Source: Paramecium pentaurelia (Eukaryota; Ciliophora; Oligohymenophorea; Peniculida; Parameciidae). From it: a DNA stretch of 64,000 bases. Below the pieces are notes generated by a model that made no database searches, was not told the origin of the DNA, and was given only the letters and a program-made list of their open reading frames with translations. Positions 13,438 to 27,200 of this stretch are shown piece by piece. Positions within the stretch are counted from its first letter, which is position 1; each line of letters begins with the position of its first letter. A program made the translations under genes and the position numbers. The DNA is taken from NCBI GenBank assembly GCA_905183005.1, contig CAJJDO010000123.1:251236-315235 (forward strand), read 5' to 3'.

Positions 13438-15727
13438 ATGATAAAATTGATAATATACTTTTTATTATTAAGTACAGCCTTAGGAATTTATAGTGATGCT
13501 GATGTGTTTTTTTGTTATGATGATGTGACTGACGAGGAACTTTCTGAAAAGATTAAAGTGTAGCCATTAGATCAATATATATTTTTGATAGTTTGTATTT
13601 GAAGAGTGTTATCAACAATTAGCTCCATTAGCATTTATGTGTACTATGTTCATCACATACAGTTTTATTAAGTATCCAAATACAAGGAAGATGCCTGGAG
13701 ATATAGTTTTCTTTATATCTTTATCTGATGCAATATTGTGTATACATTGGTTTTTGACTGCTTGTTATTACACTACATTTGGTGAAAATCCATTGAGTTC
13801 AGGTCCATTTTGTTAGATTAATTCAATGTTTAGTATATTTGCAGGAACTGGAGAAGTTTCTTATAATGTTGTATTTTGTATATACATTCGATTAACCCTA
13901 AAAAATCAATTTAAAGTAATACCTAAATTGCCTATAATTTTACATTCATTGGCATGGATAGCAATGATTACAATACCACTATTAGCTAAATTTACTCATA
14001 ATAATGGTCTTTCAATATTTGGAACTTGTAGTTTCAAGTATCATCCAGGATTTCCTTTAGCTGGTATAGTATTAGTCTTCTTATATACTCTGATTTCATT
14101 ATATACAATATGGTATTTCAATAAAGCCATTCCTGATGATGAAAAATACAGACAAATCAAAGATACTTTTGCAAAATACTATTATCGTTACATAAAAGGT
14201 TCATGTATAATATGGACATGTGAAGCAATATCATTTACTATTGCTGGTTTTAATTGTTCATATTTTCATGAAGGATTTCTTCTCATTTTTATAACCATAG
14301 GAAATTCTGCTAAATTATGTACACCAGTAGTGTTATCTATTTTAAGATATAATGATCCTACTATTAAAGAATAAGTTAAAAGATTATGGAGAAAAGTTTG
14401 GAGAAGAGATAATGTCTAAAGTGAATTACGTAAATATTATTAATGATATAATTTTAGTGGAAGATGATGCTAATTTTTATGATAATATCCATTAAAATCT
14501 TAAATTTGATTAAGTTAATACAATTATATTTGGTATAAGAGCTGTTTGTAAATCAGATCTATAATTAGATACAGAAGAATTTGATCATATTAATATTCTT
14601 AGAAGATATACAGATTTTAAATTCTAGAATGATTCTATATCTAATAGTGATAATATCAAATTGAAAACTAATTATAATTTAACTACTGATGATTTTATTG
14701 AAGAAATTCTTTATGAAATTGATAATAAAGGAACTCAGAATGAAAAAGCAATTGATTTAAAATTATTACAATCTACTTTGACTGTCTATGCACCAACTAT
14801 TTTCTAGAAAATTAGAGATAAAGATAAAAAAATGATTAATCATTTAAAATCATTTGATCTATTGGCTAATTAAGAATAAATTAAATAATTTAAAGGACCA
14901 GATGGAGGCAAGGGAGGTGCTTTCTTCTTTTTTACTCATGATAATAAATTAATCATTAAAACTTTATCTGATCAAGAATTAGCAGTAATTAGAAAGAATC
15001 TTATTCCATACTTTTTACATTTAAGTGAAAATGAAACAATCATTTCTCCTATCTATGGTATATATAAATTATTTAGATAAAATGTATAATATTTTATATT
15101 ATAAATATAGGTTGAAGAATCTATTAATGTAGTAGTAATGAGAAATGCTATGCAAATACCATCAATGTATAGAATTAGAACTTATGATATAAAAGGATCT
15201 GAACATTCAAGATAAGTGTTAAAGAAAAATAAAAAAGCAAGTGAAGTTGAATTAAAGAAAATTACATTAAAAGATATTGATTTTCAAAATTTAGAATAAT
15301 AATTACATATACCATAATAATATAGAGAGAGATTGAGAAAATGTTTGATTAATGATGCTAACTTTTTTAGTAAAATTAAATTAATGGATTATTCATTATT
15401 GATTATTAAAATGGATTGGTATACATATAGTTAGAATAATTCAAATATCAAAGAAGTAGAAGTAAAATTCATATCATATATATATAAAAGATACCTAATT
15501 ATTTTTCATCTGATTTGTAATGTATACCATGTATAAATGCTGTTGAAAGAGGAATTTATTATCATATAGCTATTATTGATTATTTGTAAGAGTGGAATGC
15601 TTAAAAAATAATTGAAAAACATACTAAAAAGGCTATTCATGCAAATATTGCTTTAGACACTTCTGCTTAAAATCCAGAAGATTATGCTAAAAGATTTATA
15701 GAGAAAGTTGCATATGTAATTATATGA
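13438..15727 (+). CDS. Seven-span receptor fused to phosphatidylinositol-phosphate kinase
   Basis: 723 residues after removing four introns (13558-13591, 14430-14457, 15084-15110, 15462-15490), which leave an exact multiple of three. A signal-like start (MIKLIIYFLLLSTALG) is followed by about seven hydrophobic spans, with GDIVFFISLSDAILCIHWFL and SLAWIAMITIPLLAKF among them, resembling family-B/cAMP-receptor-like GPCRs. From about residue 310 the cytoplasmic part becomes a PIP kinase. It has a glycine-rich loop and ATP lysine (GGKGGAFFFFTHDNKLIIKT), VVVMRNAM, YDIKGSEHSRQV, KLMDYSLLI, and a final AIIDYLQEWN...YAKRF block. The family couples a receptor to production of PI(4,5)P2 or PI(3,4,5)P3 in one polypeptide, as Dictyostelium RpkA does, and such fusions are known from amoebae, oomycetes and ciliates. 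Ligand unknown. The isoleucine in place of leucine in the usual DLKG motif is a mild change. Confidence 0.9.
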
Positions 15728-15817
15728 ATATTTTATAAATATATAATTGTTTATGTTTGATATATATTATATAATTTATATAATATATTAGATTAATATA
15801 TAATTGTTTATATAAAA

Positions 15818-18800
15818 ATGATTTAAGGAAAGTCTTTAGAATTAAAGTGTCAAAATAAAGAACATAACTATAACATTAAAATGATATGCTTAAATGAATT
15901 TTGTAAAGATTTCAGATTATTTTGTATGAAATGTGTTTAAAATCAATTTCATCAAACTCATTTAGAATCATGGATTGATATGCCATAAATATATGAATAA
16001 CTTAATAATTAAGCATAAGATTGTAATAAATTCTTGGTTGATATTTCAAATTCAATATAATCATCTATATAATTATTTGAAAAATTAAAAGATGGAATTA
16101 AATTAAAATATATGCTCAATAAAGAAAGATTAGCAAAAATGAATGTGTAATAATTAAATATAGCAGTTGGTGAAATGATATAATTCTAAGAATATAAAAT
16201 ATAAGCATAAAATACTATAAATAATTGTGTAAAAACATTCTATTAAGATTTAACTAAACTTATTGTTAAGTTAAGAATAGATGAATTGAATTATTGTATA
16301 TAAAATGAATATAATAATAATTAATAACAAAATAATCAAAATGGAAGTAGATATTAAATTAATTAGGCAAATAACTAAGTATTTTAAATCAAAATGAAAT
16401 TTTTGAATCAACAATCAAAATCTTTAATTAATCTTAATCATTGAATTCTGAAAATTTAACTGCATTCTCAATTAAATGTAATTTATAATCATTCAATCTA
16501 GCATCAACTTTAAAATCACTTGGTCAATTTGCAGAAGCAATTATATGGGCAGATAAAGCTCTAAAAATTGATCCAAATCATATTAATTCATTATATTGCA
16601 AAGGTGATTCTTTATATCAACATTAGCTAAGTGCTTATATATGCTAGACAAATACGAAGAAGCTGAAAAATGGGTCGATAAAGTTTTTAAATTCGATCCT
16701 AATCATGTTAATTCATTAAGATGCAAAGGTGAGATCTGTTTATACTATTTTTAAGGGGAAAGTTTAATTTAATAAGGAAACTATTCAAATGCTTTAACTT
16801 GGATCAACAAGGCCTTAGAAATAGAGACCTCTGATGTAAACACTATCTATTTAAAAGGTATAAATATTCTAAATAATAGCCCATTGTCTATATTTACTTT
16901 TTTAATACAATGAAGCAATTCTTGAAACAGAAAAAGCGTTAAAAAAAGATCCTTTTCATTTGAATTCATTATGCTGCAAGAGTATGATACTATTAATTTG
17001 ATTTAGTTCGAAGTCTATGCATGCTAGATAAGTATGAAGAAGCTATAATATGGGCTGATAAAGCATTGAGTAAAGAACCAAATCATTTGATAATTCTAAC
17101 TTACAAAAGTACTCTATCCTTTAATTTTTAGCATAAAGCTTATTTATTCTTGATCGTTTTTAAGAAGCTATTGTATAAGCAGACCTAGTTTTAGACATGA
17201 ATCCAAAAGATATAAACACTCTTGATTGCAAAGGTTCAAATCAATTTTAATTATAAAAGCATAATGTTTATTGTAGCTTGCAAATTATAAAGATGCTATT
17301 ATAGTAGCAGATAGAATTTTAACTCTGAATCCAAAACATCTCAGTGCATTACGTTATAAAGGTTTATAATTTCATGAATTATAAGCTACTTGTTTATATG
17401 CATTGAATCAATATAGAGATGCTATATCATATGCAGATCAAGTTATGATTATTGATCCTAATGATGAGACTATTATAATTACCAAAGGTCAATATACATA
17501 TATATATATACCAGCAAATAGTTTAAAATAACTAGGATAATTGAAAGAAGCCTTAATTTGGTAGGATAAAGCTTTATCTATTAATCCAGAGAATATATCT
17601 ATGTTGTTATCTAAAAGTAATAAATATACTATTATGATAAAGCATAATGTTTATTTCAACAAGACAGATTCTAGGAAACCATTCAATGTGCTAATAAGGT
17701 TTTGATTTTAGATAAAAATAATTTAGAAATATTACATTTTAAAGGTAATTTGAATTAAAATTCTTTAGCTAAGAGTCTAAGACTCCTTGGGTAATAGGAT
17801 GATACAATCTAATAGGCTGATAAAGTATTAGCTTTTGATTGCAAACATATTAATTCATTAAATTGGAAATGTTATATATTATTATATTTGTTAGAGTAGT
17901 GTCTACAGTAACTTAGTGAATAATAGAATGCCTATGCTATTATGGATGTTACTGTCGATCAAAAATATGTTGATTCGTTTTCAGAAAAAGGTAATAGATA
18001 TTATATTACAATTTATTAGCTATCAACTTATTATAAACAGGGTAATATTAAGATGCATTAGTTTTAGCAGATTAGGCTTTATCCATTGATTCTAAGAATA
18101 TTAAAACTTTGTAATGCAAATGTATTTTGTATATGAATATTTATTAATAGTGCTATGCATATTTAAATTGAAATAATATGAAAATGCAATTGAATTGTCC
18201 AATCAAATCTTAAAAATTGACATTAATAATATCGCATCCTTATAGTGTTTAGGTTAAATGAATTTTATATTATTTTTAGCTGATAGTCTAAGAATTCTTG
18301 GGTAATATAAAGAAGCAGTTATTGAGATAGATAAAATATTATCCCTAAATTCTAATTCAGTTAATGCATTGTAATGTAAAGGTATATCAAACTTATATAT
18401 ATTGAGCTTTGTGTTTAAACTTACTGGGTCAATAGAAAGAAGCTTTAGTTTTGGCCAATAAAGCTTTAACTATAGATCCTAATTATGTAGATGCATTAAG
18501 TTGTAAAGGTATATTTATTTACATTTAATAAGCAAATATCTTATAATATATGGGATAATATTCATAAGCTTTAAAATTATCAGAACAGGTGTTAAATGAA
18601 CATCCATATAATTTAGATTCATTAAAGTGCAAAGGTATGAAAATATTAATTCATAAATTAGCTCATTGTCTATATATGTTGACTAGATTTAAAGATGCCA
18701 TTAATTAAGCAAAAGTAATCTTAGATCATGAACCCAAGAATATTAATATTCTTTAGATTTATGGTATAATTAAATAATCAAAAATTAATAGTTTAAAGTT

Positions 18801-19722
18801 TATTCAAACTTAGTATTTTTGATGAGGCCATAATTTCTGCTGACAAGATTCTAGAAATCTATCCTCATCATATAGATATATTACTATGTAAAGGTTAATA
18901 AATCAAAAATAATTTAAGCTCATAGTTTAAGATTACTTGGCAAATTTAATGAGACATTAGAAATTATAGACAAAGTTCTTAGTATTGATTCAAATAACAT
19001 TAATGGAATGTAATGCAAAGGTTATTATATATTTATAATTTAGCTTAAACTTTATATATCCTGGATAAGAATGCTGATTCTATTATTTGGACAGAGAAAG
19101 TGTTGGCTATTGATCCCAATCACATTAGTACATTACATTGTAAAGGTATTAATAAACCTAAATCATAGCTGACAATTTAAGATTGCTTGGTAATTATAAT
19201 GAAGCAATCAAATGGGCTGATAAAGTTTTGGTTATCGATCCTAAATTTGTTAATGCTTTATATTGTAAAGGTATTGTTATTACTTTAACAATTAGCTGAT
19301 AGTTTAAGATCTCTATCATAATATAAAGAAGCCTTAATTTGGACTGATAAAGCGTTGGCTGTAGATCCAAGGCATGTGAATTCATTAGGAACCAAGGGTA
19401 ACATAAAATATTAATTAGGCGATATTTTAAGAATTTTTAAGAAATATGATATCGCTCTTAAATTTTTTGATTTAGCATTGAATATAAATCCGAATAGTTA
19501 CTTCTCACTTTCTTAAAAAGGTTTTTTTAACCATTTACATATAGGTTTGTGTCTATAAGAATAAAAAAGATATTAAGAAGCTATAATTTGTTATGAGAAA
19601 GCATTAAAAATTTAACCAAATAGTGGATGGACATTGTGTAGAAAAAGTAATTAAACTAAAAATTATTAGAATAATGTGAGGAGACATTGATAAAATGTAG
19701 ATCAGGAGTGAAATAATTTTGA
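15818..19722 (+). CDS. B-box-like zinc finger and 25-unit TPR protein
   Basis: Roughly 1,080 residues from ATG 15818 to TGA 19720-19722. The N-terminus has spaced Cys/His pairs (LKCQNKEHN, LNEFCKDFRLFCMKC, FHQTHLESW) typical of a B-box-like zinc-binding module, then a coiled-coil linker. From about 16490, 25 tetratricopeptide units of 34 residues follow, e.g. LGQFAEAIIWADKALKIDPN and LGNYNEAIKWADKVLVIDPK. Every unit is its own exon. A 21-34-nt intron interrupts each repeat at the same place (after the C-K of a xLxCK ending, phase 1), so that a G before the intron joins CN after it, usually making Ala. A 20-nt intron (GTAGATATTAAATTAATTAG) precedes the array and a 23-nt intron follows the last unit. 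TPR arrays bind partner proteins; the partner is unknown. Confidence 0.88.
16498..19645 (+). repeat. TPR array, one exon per 34-residue unit
   Basis: 25 units of about 125 bp (102-nt exon plus short intron). Unit ends are recognised by AARG|GT...AG|CT. Neighbouring exons are clearly related but diverged at the DNA level, so the array is old, not a recent tandem expansion. Confidence 0.88.
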
Positions 19723-20465
19723 AAATATTTCATATATCATTTTATAGAATATTATAGATATATCTAATTGTTATTATTATTTCAATAGTATTATTAACTA
19801 TTTTATCAACAAAAGATAAATATATTAAAAATCTTAATATAATTAAATCAGGATATCTAAAAAATATAGTGTGTTATAATATTTGAATATGTGAATAAGA
19901 ATCATTTATTTTAAAAATGAATATATTTTTAATTAATTAGATTTATTTATCAGATGTAAATCTAAATATTATTATTTTATAATTTCATAAATAAATAAAA
20001 ATCTATTTAATACAATTAATAAAGATATTATATATAATATATTGAAATGAATTATGTATTGAATTTACAAATAAGAATTTAGAATTATAAATTGAAATTC
20101 TAAACAACAATTTAGATCTATTCAAATGATTATTTATAAAATATAAAAATAATATAATAAATAGTTATTATTCATAATTAATATATATATATTATACTGT
20201 TTTTCATAATTATAACAACTAAATAACTATAATATATGAATAACTTTCTGAATCATAAAATTAAGTTTCTATAAATTTTCTTATATTTAAACTAGAATCT
20301 TAAAAAGTTAGAAAGATTGAAAAAAGAGTTATTATTGATTATATATTTAAAATAATAATGTTTATTTCTGTTATTAACTATGAATATATTTAAGACCATA
20401 ACATATATAATATTCATTTTAGCAATAGTATAAAATTGTAAAAATTAAGATGATATATATATTAT
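19723..20465. other. Intergenic between convergent genes
   Basis: About 740 bp of AT-rich sequence between the 3' ends of the TPR gene (+) and the kinase gene (-). No coding or RNA signal seen. Confidence 0.5.
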
Positions 20466-21575
20466 TCAGTAGATTTATTTGATTGTTATTCTAAAATGAA
20501 TGTCTTTTATGGATTTAATTTTTATAGTTGTATAAGCTTTAATTAAATCGGAGACTATTATGGCTCTTGTATCACCATCTCTACTTGAGATTGATTCATT
20601 CATTTTGATGTATTCTTAATCTTCTAAATCATTGTATTTTGGAAAATAAGCAGTCGGTTCTGGGAAACGTGGTGATATTGGAATTTAATTTATTTATAGC
20701 ATTTATTTGAATAATTCTTCAATGTAATTATAATCAGGCATAGTAGAATGTGTTAAAGTATCAATATATAATTAAAATTGATAAAATTAAGGTGGAAATT
20801 ATTAAGAAAGTAAAGCTGTTTCATAAACTTGATCTTTTATCATTCCAATTTTCTTAATATCCATTAATTAAAAGGCTAATTATTATGTTTGTTACCAAGG
20901 TAATTTTTCTAAGAGTTAATATATTAATTACTATTTCTTAAATATGCTAAAACATAAAGTAGGCTTTCAATATCATCTTTATAACCTAATTGTTATTTAT
21001 TATGAGATTAACGACTAGCAAATCTTAAAGACCCAATAAAGGTTTCTTTTAAGAACTTTGGATTTCTTAAATTTTAAGATAACCCAAAATCGATTAATTA
21101 CACATTCCCAGGAGTGAGAATTTATTCTACTGAGTCAATTATTTAACATGATGATATCATTATATTTTCTGGTTTAATATCAAGATGCAATATTCCTCTA
21201 TTATGAACTTATTTTATTGTTCTTATTAAACTTAATCCAATCGCTAGAATGCTATTCAGAGATAGTAAATTAGATTTTGCTAAATCTTATAAACTACACT
21301 TTAATAGTGGTATGATTAGATAATTCCTAATCTTAATATTCAAATTACTTTAAATCTTTAGTCTTTCCATTATGGATTAATTTTGGTATTCCTTCTATTC
21401 CAAATAATTATTAAAGGATTGAAATTTCATTCTCTATCTATCCAATTCCTGGCTTTTTTTCAATCTTTATAGCACATACATCTTAAGTTAAATTATGTTA
21501 AGCCTTAAAGACAATATGATCTGAACTTGAACCAAGATTTGAAATCATTTTATACTCTGAATTTTTAAGATTCAT
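20466..21575 (-). CDS. Casein kinase 1-like protein kinase
   Basis: 354 residues after removing introns at 21327-21348 (22 nt) and 20909-20931 (23 nt). ATG is at 21573-21575 and TGA at 20466-20468. The kinase core is complete. It has a glycine loop variant LGSSSDHIVFKA, the VAIK-type lysine in VCAIKIEKK, catalytic loop HLDIKPENIM, DFG in QLIDFGLSQNLR, then GSLRFASRQSH and YKDDIESLLYVLAYL...LPWQ, all diagnostic of the CK1 family rather than other kinases. The RFAS-H and DDIESL stretches replace the APE-type motif, as in CK1. A 60-residue tail after the kinase domain is not conserved. CK1 kinases phosphorylate Ser/Thr near acidic or phosphorylated residues; substrates here are unknown. Paramecium has a large set of such genes. 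Confidence 0.92.
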
Positions 21576-22042
21576 TTATTCTTAGAAATATTATAAGAAA
21601 AATTTAGGAAACAGAATTCCTTCTCATATTTGAAAATAATATGAATTATTAAAAGGGGGTGTAACAATAATAATACTCATAAAACTAATTTTAATAATTA
21701 TTATTATAAAATTAATCTTTAATTAAATTTTATTTTGCCTATTATATTTCCCATATTTTAAGTAAAATCTTTATTACTGAGGAAAGAATTAATATCATAT
21801 TTGAATCTAAATAATTCCTATAAATACTTCTATATGCACTAACATTTCATTTTTATAATTTTGAATAAGAACTTAATTGTAAAATATAAGAAACAATAAG
21901 GTTTCCAATTATAAAAATATAAATCTTATTGAAATTAATATTCTGAAAAACATCAAAATAATTATCTTTATAATTCTTGAGCAATTCATTTCAAATTAAT
22001 TAATAAAAAAGAAAGAATTTATATTATATAACATATAATATA
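21576..22042. other. Intergenic, AT-rich
   Basis: About 470 bp between two minus-strand genes. It must include the kinase promoter and the 3' end of the membrane-protein gene. No recognisable element. Confidence 0.5.
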
Positions 22043-23632
22043 TCAAATATCTATATAATTTTTTTCAAAATAACAATCCTACTTATTAAGTTCATTATCT
22101 TTTATAATTGACTCACCAAATGTAAATAAATGAAAATCTTCATCATTTAGTATATGACAGTCATTTTAAGGTTTAATAAACAAGAATTTTGGATTTTCAT
22201 TTAATGATATCTTCTTAAGTGAAGATGAAATAATATTATCATTTTGATCTGTTGATTCCATATTAGATATATCATGAATTTAATAATTGCCAATAGGGAT
22301 ATTTTTTTAATTTTCTTCAATATTTGTCTAATCCTAAAGTTTAGGAAAAGATTTCAATCTTATTCCTACCTTATGAGCTTATTTAATTTATATTTAACTA
22401 TATGTTGATTGGATTAAAAATTATAATTTAGCTTATGTATAAATAATATTAGCAATATTTAGTTTTTTAATAGCTACTCTTTTAATTTCATTATAATATT
22501 TCAAAAATTCAACTTTATCAATAGATCTATCATTTTATAATACATCTATAATTTTACCATACCAATTATATTTAAATTTGATATTAACAGTCTCTGGATA
22601 ATACATTGTAATGATTTTTTAAATACACTCTTTTTCTAATTTTTATTCATTTATTAATAAACAGAGATGTGATAATACTAATATTATTGAAACAATAGAT
22701 CCAATATCTGCCAACACTTCTGAAAGTTTTGGATATTCAATAAATTATTCTTAAGATGTTTCGCTCAAACTATATGCTAAAACCAAATATGTAGCTCTGT
22801 AAAAAATAGTTTAAAAACTATCTATATCTATTGATTAAGAAATCATAATTATATCAACTGGGAATTCTTATTATGTTTCAGATGGAAATAAGAATCCATT
22901 ATCAATTTTAGTCTTAGAAATTCTGATCTAATTTTGAAAATACATAGTTGTATCATTATTAAGCATTGTTAAAGATTATTTTTTAACATTTTCTAATTTC
23001 ATAGTTTTTGGATTATATTCTTTAACATAATTATTCATTAACAATGCATGACTATGTTATTACATATATATATCAACTAATGTTTTATTTGCACATCTTT
23101 AACCTTCTAATAGAAATTCTTATATGCAAGTACCAAAAGATAAAATATAATCAATTTGAGGATTGTCTAATGTATTTTCTAAATTTAAGTTTAATTCTAA
23201 ATCTTAAAGTATTATTTCTGTATTATTATATCGACTAGATTTTTAATCATATTTAAAAGACTTAGACTCTAATAATTATTGATTTTTAAATTTTGATAGG
23301 ATCGGTTATAATATAATATTTTGTGGATCAAATGGATCTATTTCATCTTTTCTGTAATTTTTTCTCATATAAAAAGAAGATATTATATCATTCATATAGT
23401 AATATTTTGAACTCTAAGAAGTCTAAATACTAGTTATTTTTGGTAATAGAGTATTGCGTTACCATTGAATGATTTAATAAAAAAAATATGCTAAGCAAGA
23501 ACCATATAACAATAAAGTAGCTATTCCACCAAAAATTGATTTGTATTCAGGATTGATGTCTATAACAGATGGTCGAAATATTACACCAAATCTATCAATC
23601 TATTTGATACCTTAAGCAAAATTTTTAAACAT
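22043..23632 (-). CDS. Two-membrane-span protein, paralog of the gene at 630
   Basis: Intronless 529-codon frame from ATG 23630-23632 to TGA 22043-22045, followed through its whole length. The first span is near residues 40-58 (GGIATLLLYGSCLAYFFYQI). A long loop follows, with a cysteine-containing block (SFGTCIQEFLLEGQRCANK), then the second span after LSEVLADIGSIVSIILVLSH, then a tail with TMYYPETVNIKFKYNWYG. The order and the paired motifs YPKL.(E/D).LA.IGSI and YYPE match the gene at 630-2078. Function unknown; a surface or vesicle membrane protein is a reasonable guess. The tail is about 45 residues longer than in the paralog and polar. Confidence 0.85.
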
Positions 23633-25101
23633 TTGATTTTATTTATATATTTTAACAGAAATACATTGAATTAGAATGATATAATAATAGCACATTACTC
23701 ATTAAATTAAACTATTAATCATAATTTATTAAGTTAGAAATGAGAGTTATGAAGTATTAACAATTGTTACTTAATCTAATTTGATTAAGTTAAAAATAAT
23801 AGATGATAAGTTATAGGTATAAGTAACTTAAACCAACAAATTAATTAAGTTTATGAAATTTATCATTAAGAAACATTATATATTTTTTTATCTATTTTTA
23901 AAGTTATTATTAGAAATAAAATTCTAATTCTTTATTTATGCAAATATTCTATATACCAATATACTTTTTAATATACTTGTGAATTCTAAATTAATCATAT
24001 AAATTCTAATTTATAATAATTTATGCTACCCAAAGAATTCAATTAACTAGGTTCATCAAATAGATATAAATAAAATAGAATAAATTTGAAAATTAATATG
24101 GTTTTACTCAAATAATATGAAAAAAAAACCAGATCAATATATTTGAACTATAAATAATTGTTATAATATATATCTCCAACATAAAAACTATAAAAAAAAT
24201 CAAAAAAAATATCCCAAAACAAATTTCCACATCTTAATGAACAACTAAAAAGAAATTCTATGTAAATAAGATAGAAAATCAATTTTCTAATATATCCCCT
24301 GCCATAACTATTTATTATTAATTCAAGAAATTATTGTAGATAAAAATAAAAGATTAAAAGCACATAAATTTTAGGTCAATTGATCGAAATTCAAAACCTA
24401 AGGATGGCAAATTTCTTAAAATTAAATTTCGAACATACCGTTCTATCACTAACGATTTCAAATTTATTTATTTGGTTTGAAGTTTTATATATAAATAAAT
24501 ATTAATTTAGAATAATTTTAAATTATAGAGTATTACAATATTAAAAAATAAATATATTTAATATGCTCTTTGTGAGATCAAAATCATTCTGAATAATGAT
24601 TATCTAAACTATAACTCAATTACTCTTCAAATAAATTATAAATCCTTATTTGATCAATTGAAAATTATCCTTCATCAAAATACAAAAGTTTAGAGATAAA
24701 TCAATACATAAAAATGATTTATTGTTTTATTTAGTTAAATTTTACATTGAAAATTTCTGTTCAAGAATGATTTAGAGAGAATTATGAATGGAATTTTCTG
24801 AAAATTTTATTGTAAAATTACCTAATCCAATTATTCTAAAATCATTTTTAATAAGTTAGGGTCCAAAAAATTTTGTTATATTATATTCCTTACAAGAAAA
24901 TATAATTTATTTAATTTATCAAAATATTAAAGAGTCGTAGAATTCTGAGAATAAAATTTAAGAAATTACAAACAGGTAATATCCTCTCAAAAATAACCAA
25001 TGATTACCAAAAAATAGCCCAAATTAATAACAAAAACAAAAAATCATTATAAAAAAAAAATTTAATTATACTGAATATTTATAGATGTTTAATATTATGA
25101 T
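23633..25101. other. Intergenic, about 1.5 kb, nothing recognised
   Basis: AT-rich on both strands with frequent stops in all frames. No gene, RNA or repeat could be supported. Confidence 0.4.
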
Positions 25102-27200
25102 TCAATTATCGTAGTTTATTTCATCACGTTTCTTCTTGATTTTGATATCCATTTCAACCCATATACCAACCTTATAACCATTTTTGTATTCTCCATTAAA
25201 AGTTATTTAAAAATTAATCCAAAATTACTTGCTCTACTCAATCCATTTACCCAATTTAATCTCCTAACCTCCGTCATCATATAATCCTCCACCTCTAAAT
25301 ACCATTAGGTGCATAAATCTTACATTTCTAAAAATGGATAACTATAATGCTCTCTAAACAAAATATCCCATCTACCAACTTTTTTTCCTTTTTAATATTC
25401 ACCACTATAAGTTATATACTTTGAATTCTCATCCAAATCAAACCACTTCCCATTCTTTATCCCATCACCTACTTAATCATATGTTCCTCCGCCACTACAA
25501 GCCTTTAATTACATAATAATTACATCTTTACTCCCTCAAGCACAATATCCCATCTACCAACTTTTTTCCCATTCTTATATTCACCATTATAAGTAGCTTT
25601 GGAAGTATACTGTTATCCTTCCTGCAATTCAATCCATTTACCCTACTTAATTTCATAACCATTTTCATCATAGAATCCTCCACCTCTGAATATAACTAAA
25701 TACATAAGTCTTACATTTATTCAAATGGATCACTTGAATACACCCTAAACAATATATCCCATTTGCCTACTTTTTTCCCCTTTTAATACTCACCACTATA
25801 TATTATATATTTTGAGAACACATCTAAATCAATCCATTTACCAATTTTAATCCCATAACCTTCATCATCATACGATCCACCACCACTAATATTTTTCATA
25901 TAGAATATTTTTACATTTATTTAAATTCTTACTCATCCTACCTACTAAATAAGCAATCCCATCTACCAACTTTTTGACCTTTTTAATATTCTCCATGATA
26001 AACTATTTAATTTGAAGCCTCGTCCAAAGTAAACCATTTCCCAATTTTAATCTCATCACCCTCTGGGTCATACAATCCACCACCACTAAAAAAATTACAG
26101 TATATAATATTTTTACATCTGTTTAATTTCTTTTCCATTAAAATTCTACATAAAAATATCCCATCTACCAACTTTTTTTCCTTTTTAATATTCACCACTA
26201 TAAGTTATTTACTATGAAAATTAATTTAAATCTATCCACTTCCCAATCTTAATCCCATCACCTTAATAATCATATGATCCTCCGCCACTACACACATTTA
26301 ATTACATAATAGGTTTACATCTTTTTAAACTGATCACTAAAATGATCAAGAGACAAAATATCCCATATCCCAACTTTTTTACCTTTTTGATATTGACCAT
26401 CATAAGTTATTTCTGAATTGTAATAAAATTTGACTGATAAATCAATCCATCTTCCTTATTTGGTTTCTTTACCTCCTTCATCATAAAACCCACCACCACT
26501 AAAAGAATTTAAGTGGATAATATATTTACATTTGTTTAAATTTTTTCTGTTTTTATTTCCTATAAAAAATATCCCATCTACCAGCTTTATTACCGTTTTT
26601 ATATTGACCAACATTAATAACTTATGAATAATTATGAAAATTTTCACTTAAGTCTTTCCATTTTCTAATCTTCTAACCTTCCTTATTGTATGACCCGCCT
26701 CCACTAAAAATTTCAATATTTTTACATTATATGATTTCCAAAAAAATTCATATAAGTATCCCACTTACCAAATTTCTTGCTGTTTTTATAGATGCCATTA
26801 TAAGTAACTTAAGAGTATTCCGAAAATCCTTCACTCTACTCAATCCATCTTCCCTATTTAATGCCCATAAATCCTTCATAATATAATCCACAACCACTAA
26901 AAACATTTAAGTGAATAAAATTATTACATCAATTTTAATTCTTATGTAGTCTAATTCCTATATAAAATATTCCATCTGCCAACTTTTTAATCTTTTTTAT
27001 ATTCTCCACTATAAGTTACTTATGAAAAATCATTAAACTCTTCACTTAAATCTACCCATTTACCTTTCTTTTAAGCCTACTAGTTATATAAACCGCCACC
27101 ACTTAATAATTAATGATGAATATTACATTAAGCAGTCGTTATATATATATATCCATTTCCCTCTTTTTTAGTCATTATAATATTCTCCAATTTCATATAC
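25102..27200 (-). repeat. Ten-unit MORN-like array
   Basis: GGG motifs of successive units lie near 25276, 25481, 25678, 25878, 26078, 26280, 26490, 26694, 26892 and 27094, a regular period of about 200 bp including one short intron per unit. Confidence 0.8.

Noticed and set aside
17221..17270. GGTTCAAATC resembling a tRNA T-arm
   Set aside because: It lies inside a mini-intron of the TPR gene and has no acceptor or anticodon arm around it.
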